Below, in pieces: positions 16,674 through 26,908 of a stretch of 64,000 bases of DNA. How positions within the stretch are numbered: the stretch's first letter is position 1; the number at the start of each line of letters is the position of its first letter. Under the pieces are notes generated by a model that saw only the letters and a list, made by a program, of their open reading frames with translations, had not been told where the DNA came from and made no database searches. Source of the stretch: Amarolinea aalborgensis (GTDB lineage: Bacteria; Chloroflexota; Anaerolineae; SSC4; Amarolineaceae). The stretch is taken from NCBI RefSeq assembly GCF_900491745.1, contig NZ_UETR01000001.1, forward strand, positions 62,001-126,000, read 5' to 3'. The position numbers and the translations under genes are program-made.

Positions 16674-18450
16674 GGGGACGCTCGTAGCGGCGACTGCCCG
16701 CATGATCGCCGGGCGTCGCATAAGAGTTCGGCTTGTAGTCTATGACTTCATGCGCATAGAGAATCTCATAGCGATAGCCTTGTTCCGTCAGGAACAACTG
16801 GCGGTTGGCGGCAAACTCCTGATCGTTGGTGTCTTTCGTCACCAGCGTGTAGAAATGAGCCAGCAGGCCGTTTTTTTTGGGCCGCAAGATGCGCCCCAGA
16901 CGCTGCGCTTCCTCCTGGCGGCTGCCGTACGTGCCGCTGATTTGAATCGCCACGTTGACCTCCGGGAGATCAACGGCAAAATTCGCCACTTTTGAAACCA
17001 CCAGCCGGTTCAGCTCGCCATCGCGCATCTGCTGGAAAAGGCGCTCGCGTTCGCGCACTGGCGTGCTGCCGGTAATGAGCGGCGCTTCGACAATCTCAGC
17101 CACCCGTTCCAACTGATCAATGTACTGGCCGATCACCAGCACCTGGTCATTGCGGTGCTTGGAAAGCAACTGTACCAACGGGGCGATTTTCGCCGTCGTC
17201 GTGGCCGCGGTCCGATACTTCTCGCGGTCTTCGGCCAGCGCGTAGGCCATACGTTCATCATCGGGCAGGGAGATGCGAATTTCGTGACATTCTGCCGTCG
17301 CAATCCATCCCTGCGCCTCCAGGTCTTTCCAGGGCACGTCGTACTTCTTGGGGCCGACCAGGGAGAAGACATCTTCTTCGCGATTGTCCTCGCGCACCAG
17401 GGTCGCCGTCAGTCCCAGGCGTCGCCGCGTCTGAATCTCGGCGGTGATGCGAAAAACGGGCGCGGGCAAAAGGTGCACTTCATCGTAAATGATCAGCCCC
17501 CAGTCGCGCTGGTCGAACAGGCTGAAGTGAGGATATTCATTTTCGGGCGCAGACTCTTCATCGCGTTTGCGCCGCGGCCGCCAGGTCATGATCTGATAGG
17601 TGGTCACGGTGATCGGCTTGATCTCTTTAGTGAGGCCGCTGTACTCGCCCACCATGTCTTCGGTGATAGTGGTTTTGTCCAGCAGTTCACGAATCCACTG
17701 CCGCGCCGCCACGGTGCTGGGCGTCAAGATCAGGGTGTTGCACTGTAGTTTTTGAATGGCGCCCATGCCGACCATGGTCTTGCCGGCCCCGCAGGGGAGG
17801 ACGATGACACCGCTGCCGCCGCGCGCGGAGCCGCCCGCGTGAAAGGTGTCTATCGCGTCTTGTTGATAGCGGCGCAGGGCAAAAGCCTCGCCGCTGAGGC
17901 GGCCGGCTGGCAGGAGACTGATCTCCAGCGGCGCTCCTTCGACGTATCCGGCCACATCCTCGGCTGGATAACCCACATGCACCAGGGCTTGCTTGATATG
18001 CCCGCGGCGTGCAGGGTCTACCAGCAGCGTGTTGGCGTCAAGTTGACCAAGCAGAAAGGGTTTCAGCTCTTTGCGTCGCGTCAACTCAGTCAGCAGAGCG
18101 ACATCGGTGGAGGTCAGGATGAGAAGGCCGTCCTCGTCTTTCTCCAGGCGCACGCGGCCATAGCGCCCAATGGACTCCCGAATGTCAAAGATAACATTTT
18201 CGGGCACGTCGAATTTGGCATACTCGGAGAGATCGGCCACGATTTCATCCGCGCCCAGGCCGGCCGCCGCTGCGTTCCACAGACTGAGGGGAGTGATCTT
18301 GTAGGTGTGGATGAATTCAGGGCTTTTTTGCAGCTCAGCAAAGCGCGCCAGCGCGTCGCGCGCCGCCTCATAGCGTTCGTTTTGCACCTCCAGCAGCACG
18401 CTGCGGTCGCTCTGGACGATGAGAGGATTGTTCGGACTGTATGGCATCAA
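16666..18450 (-). CDS. XPB-type superfamily 2 DNA helicase
   Basis: The 594-aa protein is an SF2 helicase of the XPB/Rad25 type, an ATP-driven 3'-5' DNA translocase. Residues 1-185 hold the damage-recognition-like N-terminal domain. Walker A is PCGAGKTM (219-226), the DEVH box is at 323-326 (IIYDEVHLLPAPVFR), and motif III is LTATLVRED with the RED triplet of XPB at 353-355. Motif VI is EEAQRLGRILRPK. The C-terminus ends with the YRYEILYA segment of XPB helicases. It opens the three-gene operon with the SWIM and helicase-associated proteins; archaea pair XPB with the nuclease Bax1, which is absent here. Confidence 0.94.
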   Translation of the reverse strand: MMPYSPNNPLIVQSDRSVLLEVQNERYEAARDALARFAELQKSPEFIHTYKITPLSLWNAAAAGLGADEIVADLSEYAKFDVPENVIFDIRESIGRYGRVRLEKDEDGLLILTSTDVALLTELTRRKELKPFLLGQLDANTLLVDPARRGHIKQALVHVGYPAEDVAGYVEGAPLEISLLPAGRLSGEAFALRRYQQDAIDTFHAGGSARGGSGVIVLPCGAGKTMVGMGAIQKLQCNTLILTPSTVAARQWIRELLDKTTITEDMVGEYSGLTKEIKPITVTTYQIMTWRPRRKRDEESAPENEYPHFSLFDQRDWGLIIYDEVHLLPAPVFRITAEIQTRRRLGLTATLVREDNREEDVFSLVGPKKYDVPWKDLEAQGWIATAECHEIRISLPDDERMAYALAEDREKYRTAATTTAKIAPLVQLLSKHRNDQVLVIGQYIDQLERVAEIVEAPLITGSTPVRERERLFQQMRDGELNRLVVSKVANFAVDLPEVNVAIQISGTYGSRQEEAQRLGRILRPKKNGLLAHFYTLVTKDTNDQEFAANRQLFLTEQGYRYEILYAHEVIDYKPNSYATPGDHAGSRRYERPHA

Positions 18451-18858
18451 TCAACCACCTATCACTCACAAGGTTCCTGGTCGGCGCCAGGCGCTCAAAA
18501 TCCGCGCAAGAAAAACCCCGGCTTTTGCGCCATGGGACCGAAGTCATCCAGGTTCACAGCCGGTTTGTAACCGCCGTCGTTGGCCCCGACGCGCCGTTTC
18601 GCGCGGCCAGGCAGTGGTCGCAGCCCCCATGAGAGCTTGCGTGCGCAAGTCCTGCGCCAGATGTATTGTCGCGCGTCATTTCCGCAGCGCAGAGACGGAT
18701 GAGCCATCCCTTCTCACGCCAGGAGGTGATCGCAGCGAACGGTAAGTGTACCATTGTCAGGTGATAGATGCAATTTTCTAGGCAATCCGCAGCGATTCGT
18801 GTTTACCCGCGGCTTATTTTGAAGTGAGGAGATTCATGACGCTACGTGCTGAATTTGT
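18451..18858. other. Intergenic stretch between the XPB operon and the nuo operon
   Basis: Most of this spacer shows no gene I can support. A minus-strand frame at 18495-18707 (70 codons) reads with ordinary codon use over its last 30 codons (ANDGGYKPAVNLDDFGPMAQ) but has no convincing start or family. An imperfect hairpin GCGCAAGAAAA/CTTTTGCGC lies around 18504-18529. The nuo promoter lies at its right end. Confidence 0.4.
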
Positions 18859-18887
18859 TTGACAAACTGATAGGGGGCTGGTACAAT
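18859..18887 (+). promoter_or_regulatory. Promoter of the nuoB-nuoCD-nuoI operon
   Basis: A consensus -35 box TTGACA (18859-18864) and -10 box TACAAT (18882-18887) are separated by exactly 17 bp. Transcription would begin near 18894, about 80 bp before the nuoB start codon. Confidence 0.8.
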
Positions 18888-18972
18888 TTTCACAAATTCA
18901 TGCAACGCCGCAGTGTATATTGTCATTCATTAGCAGGACGAGGGACGCGTGCGCATGATGAAAGGACACGGT

Positions 18973-19902
18973 ATGAATGGAACCAACATGATGCCATCGT
19001 CAGTACCGAACGCGGGCGAAATCCCGCAAGACCTTCAGCACAATGTCTTTATTACCACCCTGGATAAGCTCTACAACTGGTCTCGTTCCTCTTCGATGTG
19101 GCCGATGATGTTTGGCCTGGCCTGCTGCGCCATTGAAATGATCTGCACAGCCGCCTCGCGCTACGACCTGGCCCGTTTCGGCATGGAAGTGATGCGGCCG
19201 TCGCCGCGTCAAAGCGATCTGATGATCGTTTCGGGCACGGTGACCAAGAAGATGGCGCCGCAGATCGTGCGCATTTACAACCAGATGTCTGAACCGCGCT
19301 ATGTCATTTCCATGGGCGCTTGCGCGACGGGCGGCGGGCCGTTCAAAGAGGGCTACAACGTTGTCTCCGGGATTGACAAGTACCTGCCGGTGGATGTTTA
19401 TGTCCCAGGCTGCCCGCCCACACCCGAAGCCTTGCTGCACGGTTTCATGAAGCTGTTCGACAAGATCCAGCATCAATCCATCACCCAGGTTTCCTGGTAC
19501 CGCAAGACTGAACCTTTCATGCCGCTGGTGCCGGTTCTGGGGCCTGACATTTTCCGTCCCGAAGACGCTGAAATGCTTACCACGGCTTTGCAGGCGAAAC
19601 GCGCGCCAGTCGCGGCGGCTGAGGCTGCGCCGCCGGCGCCGAAGGCCGCGCCCAAGCCAGCCGCGCCTGTGGCCGCGCCTGTGGCCGCGCCTGCGCCCGC
19701 CAGCAAGGCTCCTGCGCCTGTGCGCACGATTAGCCCTGAGGAAGTGGCCGCCCGACAGGCGAAATTGGCGGACCGCAAGGCGGCCTGGGCTGCCGCAGGT
19801 AAGAGCGTGCTGAGCGACGAGCAGATGAAAGCGTATATGGAGAAGGCACGCCGCGACGCGGCTGCGCGCAAGGCGCAAGAGGCGCAGGAAGGCGCGCATT
19901 AG
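18973..19902 (+). CDS. nuoB: NADH-quinone oxidoreductase subunit B with extended C-terminal tail
   Basis: NuoB holds the terminal [4Fe-4S] cluster N2 of respiratory complex I. Counting from the ATG at 18973 (AAAGGA upstream) the ligands are the tandem Cys51-Cys52 in GLACCAIEM, Cys117 in GACATGGG and Cys147 in VPGCPPTPE. The conserved core ends near residue 195. The remaining 115 residues are an Ala/Pro-rich linker followed by a charged helix (SPEEVAARQAKLADRKAAW, about 254-272) not found in ordinary NuoB, which has about 160-220 aa. That helix resembles the repeats in NuoI of the same operon. A GTG at 18949 is an alternative start. Confidence 0.95.
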   Translation: MNGTNMMPSSVPNAGEIPQDLQHNVFITTLDKLYNWSRSSSMWPMMFGLACCAIEMICTAASRYDLARFGMEVMRPSPRQSDLMIVSGTVTKKMAPQIVRIYNQMSEPRYVISMGACATGGGPFKEGYNVVSGIDKYLPVDVYVPGCPPTPEALLHGFMKLFDKIQHQSITQVSWYRKTEPFMPLVPVLGPDIFRPEDAEMLTTALQAKRAPVAAAEAAPPAPKAAPKPAAPVAAPVAAPAPASKAPAPVRTISPEEVAARQAKLADRKAAWAAAGKSVLSDEQMKAYMEKARRDAAARKAQEAQEGAH

Positions 19903-19973
19903 ACGTTCGACCGTCAAGCCGTAGCGTGACCCGCACCTTGGCGGAAACGCTATCGCAGAAGGGTGAAAGACCA

Positions 19974-21740
<1,767 letters not shown>

Positions 21741-21794
21741 CCGCCGGCCGCCGTTGAATCTTGGACTTATTATTTGGATTGAGTTGGGGGTGCT

Positions 21795-23345
21795 ATGTTT
21801 GGATCGGGTATTCTAAAGGGCCTGGGTGTCACACTGAAGCACCTGGTTGACACCTTCACCGACGACGTCAAGAAGATTCCAAGCCGCTATGCGGGCATGG
21901 GCGGCGACCGCTATTTCATTGACCAGCCCTGGAATGAAGAAGGACTGTTCACGATCCAGTACCCGGAAGAGAAGCGTGTCATCCCCGAACGCTTCCGCTT
22001 CATCCCCATGCTGCTGTGGGACACAGAAAAGAAAGAGGATCGCTGCACCGCCTGTGGCATCTGCGCCAAGGTCTGCCCGCCGCAGTGTATTTGGATCGTG
22101 CGTGACAAGGATGAAAAGGGCAAGCCAGTCACCCGGCCAGCCGAATTCTATATTGATGCTTCGATCTGTATGAGCTGCGGCTTTTGCGCGGAGTTTTGCC
22201 CCTTCGACGCCATCAAGATGAACCACGACTATGAGCTGGCTACGTTCGATCGCTATCCGCGCCTGGTGTATGACAAAGAGGCCCTGACGGTGCCGATCGA
22301 ATACTATGCCCGCCTATGGCCGGCCCAATACCAGGAAGAAGAACAGGTGCGCGCGGCTGAGGAAGAGGCGAAACGCAAGCAGGCCGAGGAAAAGGCCAAG
22401 GCCGCCGCGGCCAAAGCAGCCGCGCCCAAACCCGCCCTGGACGCCAGTCCGGCCGCTGCGGCTACCCCTGCCGCTGCACCTACAGGAGCGCCTGCGCCGC
22501 GGCCTAAGATGACGCCAGAAGAGATCGAGGCGCGCAAGGCTGAAGTGGCTGCCCGGCGCGCCGGCGAAGCCGCACCGGCCGCCCCGGCCGCGACGCCCGC
22601 ACCGCGGCCCAAAATGACGCCGGAAGAGATCGAGGCGCGCAAGGCCGAAGTGGCCGCGCGGCGCGCCGGCGAGGCTACGCCAACGCCGCCCGCGGCGGCT
22701 GCGCCAGAACCGCCCGCCGCGCCCGCCCTGTCGCCCAACGTGACACGGCCGCGCATGACGCCGGAAGAAATCGAGGCGCGCAAGGCTGAAGTGGCCGCGC
22801 GGCGCGCCGGCGTGGCTGCGCCAACGCCGCCCGCCGCGGCTGCGCCGGAACCGCCTGCGGTGGTCACTCCAGAGCCGCGCGCAGTAGTCGCGCCAGAACC
22901 GCCCGCAGCGGTGGTCGCGCCAACGCCGCCCGCTGCGCCAGCCCTGTCGCCCAACGTGACACGGCCGCGCATGACGCCGGAAGAAATCGAGGCGCGCAAG
23001 GCCGAAGTGGCTGCACGCCGCGCCGGCGTGGCCGCGCCAACGCCGCCCGCAGCGGCTGCGCCAACGTCGCCGGTGAAACCGACATTGATGGCCGCCAGGC
23101 CCGATCAACTGGAGTTGATCGAAGGCATTGGACCAAAGATCGGCGCGACTTTCCGCGCGGCCGGCATTGTCACCTTCCAGCAGCTGGCGGAGACGCCGGT
23201 GGAGCGCATGAAGGAAATTTTGGCTGCGGCCAGCCTGCGTGCGGACCCCACCACGTGGGCCGAGCAGGCCGCGCTGGCCGCAGCCGGCCGGATGGACGAA
23301 TTGAAGCAGCTGCAGGATCAACTGATCAGCGGGCGACGCGCGTAG
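21795..23345 (+). CDS. nuoI: NADH-quinone oxidoreductase subunit I with repeat tail and helix-hairpin-helix domain
   Basis: The first 175 residues are NuoI, which carries clusters N6a and N6b. Ligands are Cys84, Cys87, Cys90, Cys94 (CTACGICAKVCPP) and Cys125, Cys128, Cys131, Cys135 (CMSCGFCAEFCPF). A charged helix (EEEQVRAAEEEAKRKQAEE) and an Ala/Pro-rich tail follow. The tail has four copies of MTPEEIEARKAEVAARRAG. Residues about 434-516 are a helix-hairpin-helix-like domain (LELIEGIGPKIGATFRAAGI) of the kind found at the ends of several Chloroflexota and actinobacterial proteins. At 516 aa it is about three times normal NuoI size. The other complex I subunits are not in the window. Confidence 0.94.
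   Translation: MFGSGILKGLGVTLKHLVDTFTDDVKKIPSRYAGMGGDRYFIDQPWNEEGLFTIQYPEEKRVIPERFRFIPMLLWDTEKKEDRCTACGICAKVCPPQCIWIVRDKDEKGKPVTRPAEFYIDASICMSCGFCAEFCPFDAIKMNHDYELATFDRYPRLVYDKEALTVPIEYYARLWPAQYQEEEQVRAAEEEAKRKQAEEKAKAAAAKAAAPKPALDASPAAAATPAAAPTGAPAPRPKMTPEEIEARKAEVAARRAGEAAPAAPAATPAPRPKMTPEEIEARKAEVAARRAGEATPTPPAAAAPEPPAAPALSPNVTRPRMTPEEIEARKAEVAARRAGVAAPTPPAAAAPEPPAVVTPEPRAVVAPEPPAAVVAPTPPAAPALSPNVTRPRMTPEEIEARKAEVAARRAGVAAPTPPAAAAPTSPVKPTLMAARPDQLELIEGIGPKIGATFRAAGIVTFQQLAETPVERMKEILAAASLRADPTTWAEQAALAAAGRMDELKQLQDQLISGRRA
22509..23027 (+). repeat. Four near-identical repeats inside nuoI
   Basis: Copies of a 57-nt unit coding for MTPEEIEARKAEVAARRAG start at 22509, 22614, 22755 and 22971. 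The last two copies belong to a longer duplication that also includes PPAAPALSPNVTRPR before and VAAPTPPAAAAP after the unit. The spacers are Ala/Pro-rich and vary in length, which suggests expansion by unequal recombination. Confidence 0.9.
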
Positions 23346-23368
23346 CGTCTTCTGCGTAGCAAATCAAG

Positions 23369-23408
23369 AACCTTTGGCGTCGCGCAGACGCCAAAGGTTT
23401 CTTTTTTG
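23369..23408 (+). terminator. Terminator of the nuo operon
   Basis: Perfect 13-bp arms (23369-23381 and 23387-23399, AACCTTTGGCGTC and its complement) with a 5-nt loop are followed by TCTTTTTT. It lies 24 bp after the nuoI stop codon. Confidence 0.92.
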
Positions 23409-23521
23409 TTCGATTCTGCCGCAGCCTCACCAGCATTTGACTTTTGACCATTTTTTCGATACTCTTTAGCCCTTATCACCGATGCTTCAGACCATGTGTG
23501 TAGAACGATTGGGGAGGTACC

Positions 23522-23989
23522 ATGATCTACATTGCTTCTGTGTTTGCCCTGGCAGGGCTGGCGCTCGCCTGGGCTAGCAATCGGCGCCTGGCTGCGTTGG
23601 AAGCGCGGCTCTCCCGCTACAACAGCGCCCTGTACGACCTCAGCGCCAAACTGGACGAGGTGCAGCAGCGCGTCGCCCAGGACAGTGCAGACATTCGCTT
23701 CGAGATGCGCCGGCGCGCCGGTGAGATCGCGTTCACGCCGCAGATGACCATTGGCGAGATTACGAGCCAGCATCCGGCCGCATCGTCTATCCTGGCTAAC
23801 TTTCACTTAGGCGGCTGCCATAGCTGTGCGGTTAGCCCGGGTGAAGTACTGGGCGAAGTGTGCCAGGCGCGCGGCCTCGATCAACAAGCCCTCCTGAGTG
23901 CACTCAACCGCCTGGGCAGCGGCGGTTCAACGGAACCGCTGGAGATGCCGACCGAGATCAAACGGCCCAATGTGCAGCTCATTATGTAG
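23522..23989 (+). CDS. Membrane-anchored DUF1858 redox-type protein
   Basis: The 155-aa protein starts with one membrane helix (about 1-17) and a coiled coil (about 24-60). A DUF1858 domain follows at about 75-135: MTIGEITSQHPAASSILANF, then GGCHSCAVSPGEVLGEVCQARGLD. The CxxC pair is the redox disulfide or metal site of this family, found with hybrid-cluster and other Fe-S proteins. GGGAGG precedes the ATG. It lies between the nuo terminator and a second Cys-rich gene 18 bp downstream, so the two are probably one transcript. Confidence 0.83.
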   Translation: MIYIASVFALAGLALAWASNRRLAALEARLSRYNSALYDLSAKLDEVQQRVAQDSADIRFEMRRRAGEIAFTPQMTIGEITSQHPAASSILANFHLGGCHSCAVSPGEVLGEVCQARGLDQQALLSALNRLGSGGSTEPLEMPTEIKRPNVQLIM

Positions 23990-24007
23990 GCGAGCGTGAG
24001 GAATGCC

Positions 24008-24382
24008 ATGATTGCTCCCAAGGCTGAGATTATCTTTCCTCCCAAACTTATCCCGCATCTGCGCGACCTGCGCGGGGATGAATGGCGCGCCCTGGTGGAG
24101 CGCGTGTCCGCGCTGCCGGAAACTCACCCAGACAGCCTGGCGTTCTCGCTGCTCATGATTCGCCTGGACGGCTGCTTGAAATGCTACGCGGGCAGCTACA
24201 AGTTCATGCGCGGCTGCCAGTTGTGTGCCGTGCAAACAGTCACTCAGTACAAGGGCACGGACGGCCAGCTCCTCAAGGAATACCAGCGCGCGCAGGTGGA
24301 CATTGACGATTATCTGAGCGGACGCCGGCGCGTGTTTGTCGAACCGATCAACGACGACGATGATGATCGGCTGGCTGCGTAA
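24008..24382 (+). CDS. Conserved Cys-rich hypothetical protein
   Basis: The 124-aa protein (ATG at 24008, GAGGA upstream) carries two CxxC pairs close together: GCLKCYAGSYKFMRGCQLC. That arrangement suits a zinc or Fe-S site or a redox disulfide. The rest is helical (LRDLRGDEWRALVERVSAL; QLLKEYQRAQVDIDDYL), and the C-terminus is very acidic (DDDDD). I do not recognise a named family. Its tight linkage to the DUF1858 protein suggests a shared redox task, which is an inference. Confidence 0.65.
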   Translation: MIAPKAEIIFPPKLIPHLRDLRGDEWRALVERVSALPETHPDSLAFSLLMIRLDGCLKCYAGSYKFMRGCQLCAVQTVTQYKGTDGQLLKEYQRAQVDIDDYLSGRRRVFVEPINDDDDDRLAA

Positions 24383-24408
24383 CACTCGACTGGCCGCGGC
24401 ATCTTAGA

Positions 24409-24435
24409 CTTCCGAAGGCAGCAAGCCTTCGGAAG
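24409..24435. other. Perfect hairpin without T-run
   Basis: Arms CTTCCGAAGGC (24409-24419) and GCCTTCGGAAG (24425-24435) are perfectly complementary around a 5-nt loop. No T-run follows on either strand. It lies between the Cys-rich gene and the FAD oxidoreductase and could stabilise the 3' end of the upstream mRNA or slow transcription. Confidence 0.5.
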
Positions 24436-24454
24436 GTAGCTTAACAAGGACGAT

Positions 24455-25765
24455 ATGAACGGATTATCAGGCACAAGACGCGTCGGTATCATCGGCGCCG
24501 GGGTAGCCGGGCTTGCGGCCGCCTACGACTTAACGCGCCAGGGCTACGCCGTGACGTTGTTCGAGGGCGCGGCCGTGGCGGGCGGTCTCGCTTCAGGCTT
24601 CAAGGCCGCGACCTGGGAATGGCCGCTGGAACGATTCTACCATCACCTATTCACCTCTGACAGTGACATCATTCGATTGACGCAGGAGATTGGCGCGGGC
24701 GATTTGCTGCTCTTTCGCCGCCCTACCACGTCCATGTGGTACCAGGGCAAGCCCTATGCGTTCGACTCTCCTCTGCGCCTGCTGGCCTTTCCGCACCTGG
24801 ACTGGATCAACAAGTTCCGCATGGGATTTGTCTTTGCCTATCTGCGCTATGTCAGCAAGAACTGGCGCGCGTTTGAGCAAACGACCTCGCATGCCTGGCT
24901 GCGCCGCTGGATGGGCGCGCGCGGCTATGACATGCTCTGGCGGCCGATGCTGGAGGGCAAGTTTAGCGATCATTACCAGGAGGTCAACCTGGCCTGGTTT
25001 TGGGCGCGCATCGTCAAGCGCAGCCCGCGCCTCGGCTACTACAAGGGCGGATTCCAGGCGTTTGTCGACGCGCTGGTCAATCGGGTCACGGCCCAGGGCG
25101 CGGATATCCATCTCAATGCCCGCGTAACCAAGGTGCGCCCTGCGAGCGACCGCACCCTGGTGGTGACGCACGACGGCGGCGAGGCTGCGTTCGATGCGGT
25201 CATTGCCACGGTTAGTCCCAGCCTCCTTACACGCCTGGCGCCGGATCTGCCGCCAGCCTACCTGGCGCAGTTGGCGCAGCTCAAGAGCATGGGCGCGGTG
25301 GTCATGACCCTGGCCCTCAAGCACAGCCTGATGAAGGATGTTTACTGGCTCAATATCCCCAAGGCCGAAGGCTTTCCCTTCTTGGCGTTGGTGGAACACA
25401 CCAACTACATGGAAACGACGCACTACGGCGGCGATCATATCATTTACCTGGGCGATTACCTTGACCCCAGTCATCCCTACTTCAGTATGAGCGACCAGCA
25501 ATTGTTGGACATCTTCTTGCCAGCCCTGGCCCGCGTCAATCCTGACTTCCGGCCGGATTGGGTGCGCGAGGCCTGGGTGCACAAAGCCACCTACGCGCAG
25601 CCGGTGCCGCCGGTCAACTACTCGGCGCTGATCCCGCCGCTGCAAACACCCATTCCTGGCCTCTTTTTTGCCAGTATGAGCCAGGTTTACCCCTGGGATC
25701 GTGGCACCAACTACGCTGTGGAGATCGGACGCCAGGTGGCGCAGAAGGTCATGGCCGCGGGCTGA
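24455..25765 (+). CDS. NAD(P)/FAD-dependent amine-oxidase-like oxidoreductase
   Basis: The 436-aa protein is a flavoprotein of the phytoene desaturase/protoporphyrinogen oxidase/amine oxidase superfamily. The dinucleotide-binding motif VGIIGAGVAGLAAAYDL is at about 10-27, followed by the E-containing strand VTLFEGAAVAGGLAS. The C-terminal FAD signature is GLFFASMSQVYPWDRGTNYAVEIGR (only the first part resembles the family). The segment FYHHLFTSDSDIIRLTQEIG is shared with uncharacterised oxidoreductases next to glycan genes. The substrate is unknown. It precedes the Mrp gene by 32 bp on the same strand. Confidence 0.82.
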   Translation: MNGLSGTRRVGIIGAGVAGLAAAYDLTRQGYAVTLFEGAAVAGGLASGFKAATWEWPLERFYHHLFTSDSDIIRLTQEIGAGDLLLFRRPTTSMWYQGKPYAFDSPLRLLAFPHLDWINKFRMGFVFAYLRYVSKNWRAFEQTTSHAWLRRWMGARGYDMLWRPMLEGKFSDHYQEVNLAWFWARIVKRSPRLGYYKGGFQAFVDALVNRVTAQGADIHLNARVTKVRPASDRTLVVTHDGGEAAFDAVIATVSPSLLTRLAPDLPPAYLAQLAQLKSMGAVVMTLALKHSLMKDVYWLNIPKAEGFPFLALVEHTNYMETTHYGGDHIIYLGDYLDPSHPYFSMSDQQLLDIFLPALARVNPDFRPDWVREAWVHKATYAQPVPPVNYSALIPPLQTPIPGLFFASMSQVYPWDRGTNYAVEIGRQVAQKVMAAG

Positions 25766-25797
25766 TCGCCGCGGGAATACTGTTCGAGGATAGGAAC

Positions 25798-26850
25798 ATG
25801 TTGGGAAAAAATAACCAAGTAACCGAAAAAGAGATTTTGCGCGCGCTGAGCAACGTCATGGAACCAGAGCTGCATCGCGACCTGGTGACGTTGAACATGA
25901 TCAAGGACATCAAAATTGCAGGCAAAGAGGTTGGATTCACGATTGTGCTGACGACGCCTGCTTGCCCGCTGCGTTCGCAGATTGAGAATGAGGCCAAGGC
26001 TGCCGTCGCCGCCGTGCCCGGTGTGGACCAGGTGCACGTCCGCTTCGATGCCAATGTCATGACCGATCGGCGCATTGCCGGCCGGCTGGCCATCCCGGTC
26101 AAGAACATCCTGGCGGTAGGCAGCGGCAAGGGAGGCGTCGGCAAGACCACAGTGGCTGTCAACCTGGCCGTGGCCCTGGCGCAGATGGGCGCGCGCGTCG
26201 GCATTCTGGATGCGGATATCTATGGCCCCAACGTGCCGATGATGATGGGCGTCAACGCCATGCCCAGCCCTCGCAACAACAAGCTGGTGCCGCCGATGGC
26301 CTACGGCGTCGAAGTGATGTCCATGGGTTTCATGATGCCGGCTGGCGAGGCCTTGATCTGGCGCGGGCCGATGTTGCACAGCGCCATTCGTCAGCTTTTC
26401 ACCGACGTCAACTGGGGCAACCTGGACTATATCGTCGTAGATTTACCGCCAGGCACCGGCGACGCGCAATTGACCCTGGCGCAGTCGGTGCCGTTGGTCG
26501 GCGGCGTGATTGTCAGCACGCCCCAACAGGTGGCGGTGGCCGATGCCACGCGTGGGCTGGCGGCCTTTCGTAAGCTCGAAGTGCCCGTACTCGGCATTGT
26601 GGAAAATATGGCCGGCGATATCTTTGGCATCGGCGGCGGCGAAGTCGCGGCCCGGCAGTTGGGCGTGCCCTTCCTGGGGCGCATCATGCTCGATTCGGCC
26701 ATCCGCAGCGGCGGCGATGTGGGCCAGCCCATCGTAGCGGTGGATCCCAGCTCGCCTCAGAGCCAAGCCTTCCGCGACCTGGCGCAAGCGATCGCCGCGC
26801 GCATCAGCGTGATGTCTATGCAGCCGGACCCGGAACTGCGCATCATCTGA
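25798..26850 (+). CDS. mrp: Mrp/ApbC-family Fe-S cluster carrier ATPase
   Basis: The 350-aa protein has an N-terminal MIP18/DUF59 domain (about 1-90, LSNVMEPELHRDLVTLNMIK and TTPACPLRSQIE) and a deviant Walker A GSGKGGVGKTTVAVNLA at about 105-121. The Walker B-like VDLPPGTGDAQLTLAQ follows. Mrp/Nbp35-type ATPases transfer [4Fe-4S] clusters to target enzymes. The CxxC usually found near the C-terminus of Nbp35 is not obvious here. GAGGATAGGAAC precedes the ATG at 25798; the frame is open further upstream without a site. Proximity to Fe-S-rich nuo and Cys-rich genes fits a maturation role. Confidence 0.93.
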   Translation: MLGKNNQVTEKEILRALSNVMEPELHRDLVTLNMIKDIKIAGKEVGFTIVLTTPACPLRSQIENEAKAAVAAVPGVDQVHVRFDANVMTDRRIAGRLAIPVKNILAVGSGKGGVGKTTVAVNLAVALAQMGARVGILDADIYGPNVPMMMGVNAMPSPRNNKLVPPMAYGVEVMSMGFMMPAGEALIWRGPMLHSAIRQLFTDVNWGNLDYIVVDLPPGTGDAQLTLAQSVPLVGGVIVSTPQQVAVADATRGLAAFRKLEVPVLGIVENMAGDIFGIGGGEVAARQLGVPFLGRIMLDSAIRSGGDVGQPIVAVDPSSPQSQAFRDLAQAIAARISVMSMQPDPELRII

Positions 26851-26908
26851 TGGGCGCGCAGAGACAAAGCGCCGCGCCGCGCGGGCGCTACGGGACGCCG
26901 TTGCGGTA

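Noticed and set aside
18495..18707. 70-codon minus-strand frame between the XPB and nuo operons
   Set aside because: Codon use is plausible near its end, but no start signal, ribosome binding site or homologue is recognisable. A structured RNA or riboswitch was also considered, without matching any class I know.
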